A stretch of DNA of 13,200 bases, from NCBI GenBank assembly GCA_021821235.1, contig JAKACS010000022.1:1-13200 (forward strand). Reading direction: 5' to 3'. A program made the translations under genes and the position numbers. The first letter of the stretch is position 1, and each line of letters starts with the position of its first letter. A model generated the notes under the pieces. The model worked only from the letters and a program-made list of their open reading frames with translations. It had not been told where the DNA came from and made no database searches. Positions 13,193-13,200 of the stretch are shown here, in pieces. Origin of the DNA: Bacillota bacterium (GTDB taxonomy: Bacteria; Bacillota; Bacilli; Bacillales_B; DSM-18226).

Positions 13193-13200
13193 ATGAATTT
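13193..13200 (+). CDS. First codons of a FadR-controlled gene, probably lcfB long-chain acyl-CoA ligase
   Basis: ATG-AAT-TT begins at 13193 after a strong AGGAGGGG (13180-13187) and runs off the window. Only Met-Asn and part of a third codon are visible. The FadR-type operator, the lplJ neighbourhood and the Met-Asn start agree with B. subtilis lcfB (yhfL), which begins Met-Asn-Leu and belongs to the FadR regulon. The identity is inferred from context, not from coding sequence. Confidence 0.55.

Overview
This window looks like chromosomal DNA from a Bacillus-type firmicute (Bacillaceae). It has moderate-to-low GC, strong AGGAGG-type ribosome binding sites, frequent TTG/GTG starts and U-tract intrinsic terminators. 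Its genes match, in sequence and neighbourhood, the scoC(hpr)-trpP-hit-ecsABC and hemEHY regions of Bacillus subtilis. I see no insertion sequence, prophage, CRISPR array, rRNA or tRNA. The coding content is conserved core chromosome, so the less ordinary signals are in the intergenic DNA.

Left part (1-2105): the 5' part of scoC/hpr (minus strand, cut by the window edge); a small two-helix membrane protein gene on the plus strand; then trpP (tryptophan uptake) and hit (HIT-family hydrolase) on the minus strand. The trpP leader has six NAG triplets in exact 5-nt register over the ribosome binding site and ending 2 nt before the start codon, which is the expected layout of a TRAP translational-control site.

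Middle part (2106-5655): a 670-base non-coding stretch holds three copies of an ACACCTCATTT motif, one copy of a stem-loop repeat and an orphan minus-strand terminator. It is followed by the ecsA-ecsB-ecsC operon (ABC ATPase, membrane partner, EcsC). A second copy of the stem-loop repeat and a 26-bp perfect palindrome lie just after ecsC.

Centre (5656-7778, minus strand): a many-helix permease resembling B. subtilis YhfA, and an HmoB-like protein. The latter aligns in register with B. subtilis HmoB but has Ile and Leu where HmoB has the Asn and the haem-ligand His.

Right part (7800-12828, plus strand): hemE-hemH-hemY encode uroporphyrinogen decarboxylase, the iron chelatase and the porphyrinogen oxidase of the coproporphyrin-dependent haem route of Gram-positive bacteria (the final decarboxylase ChdC/HemQ is not in the window). 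Upstream is a candidate Fur-controlled promoter and a possible Tyr-rich micro-ORF. lplJ (lipoate-protein ligase) follows. The window ends at the first codons of a gene preceded by a strong promoter and an exact FadR-type operator, most likely lcfB (long-chain acyl-CoA ligase).

I did not find a clear new multi-gene system. The best candidates for something undescribed are the repeats around ecs, the HmoB-like protein with altered active-site positions, and the Fur-like box/micro-ORF leader before hemE. Gene identities rest on remembered family sequences and motifs; no database search was possible.
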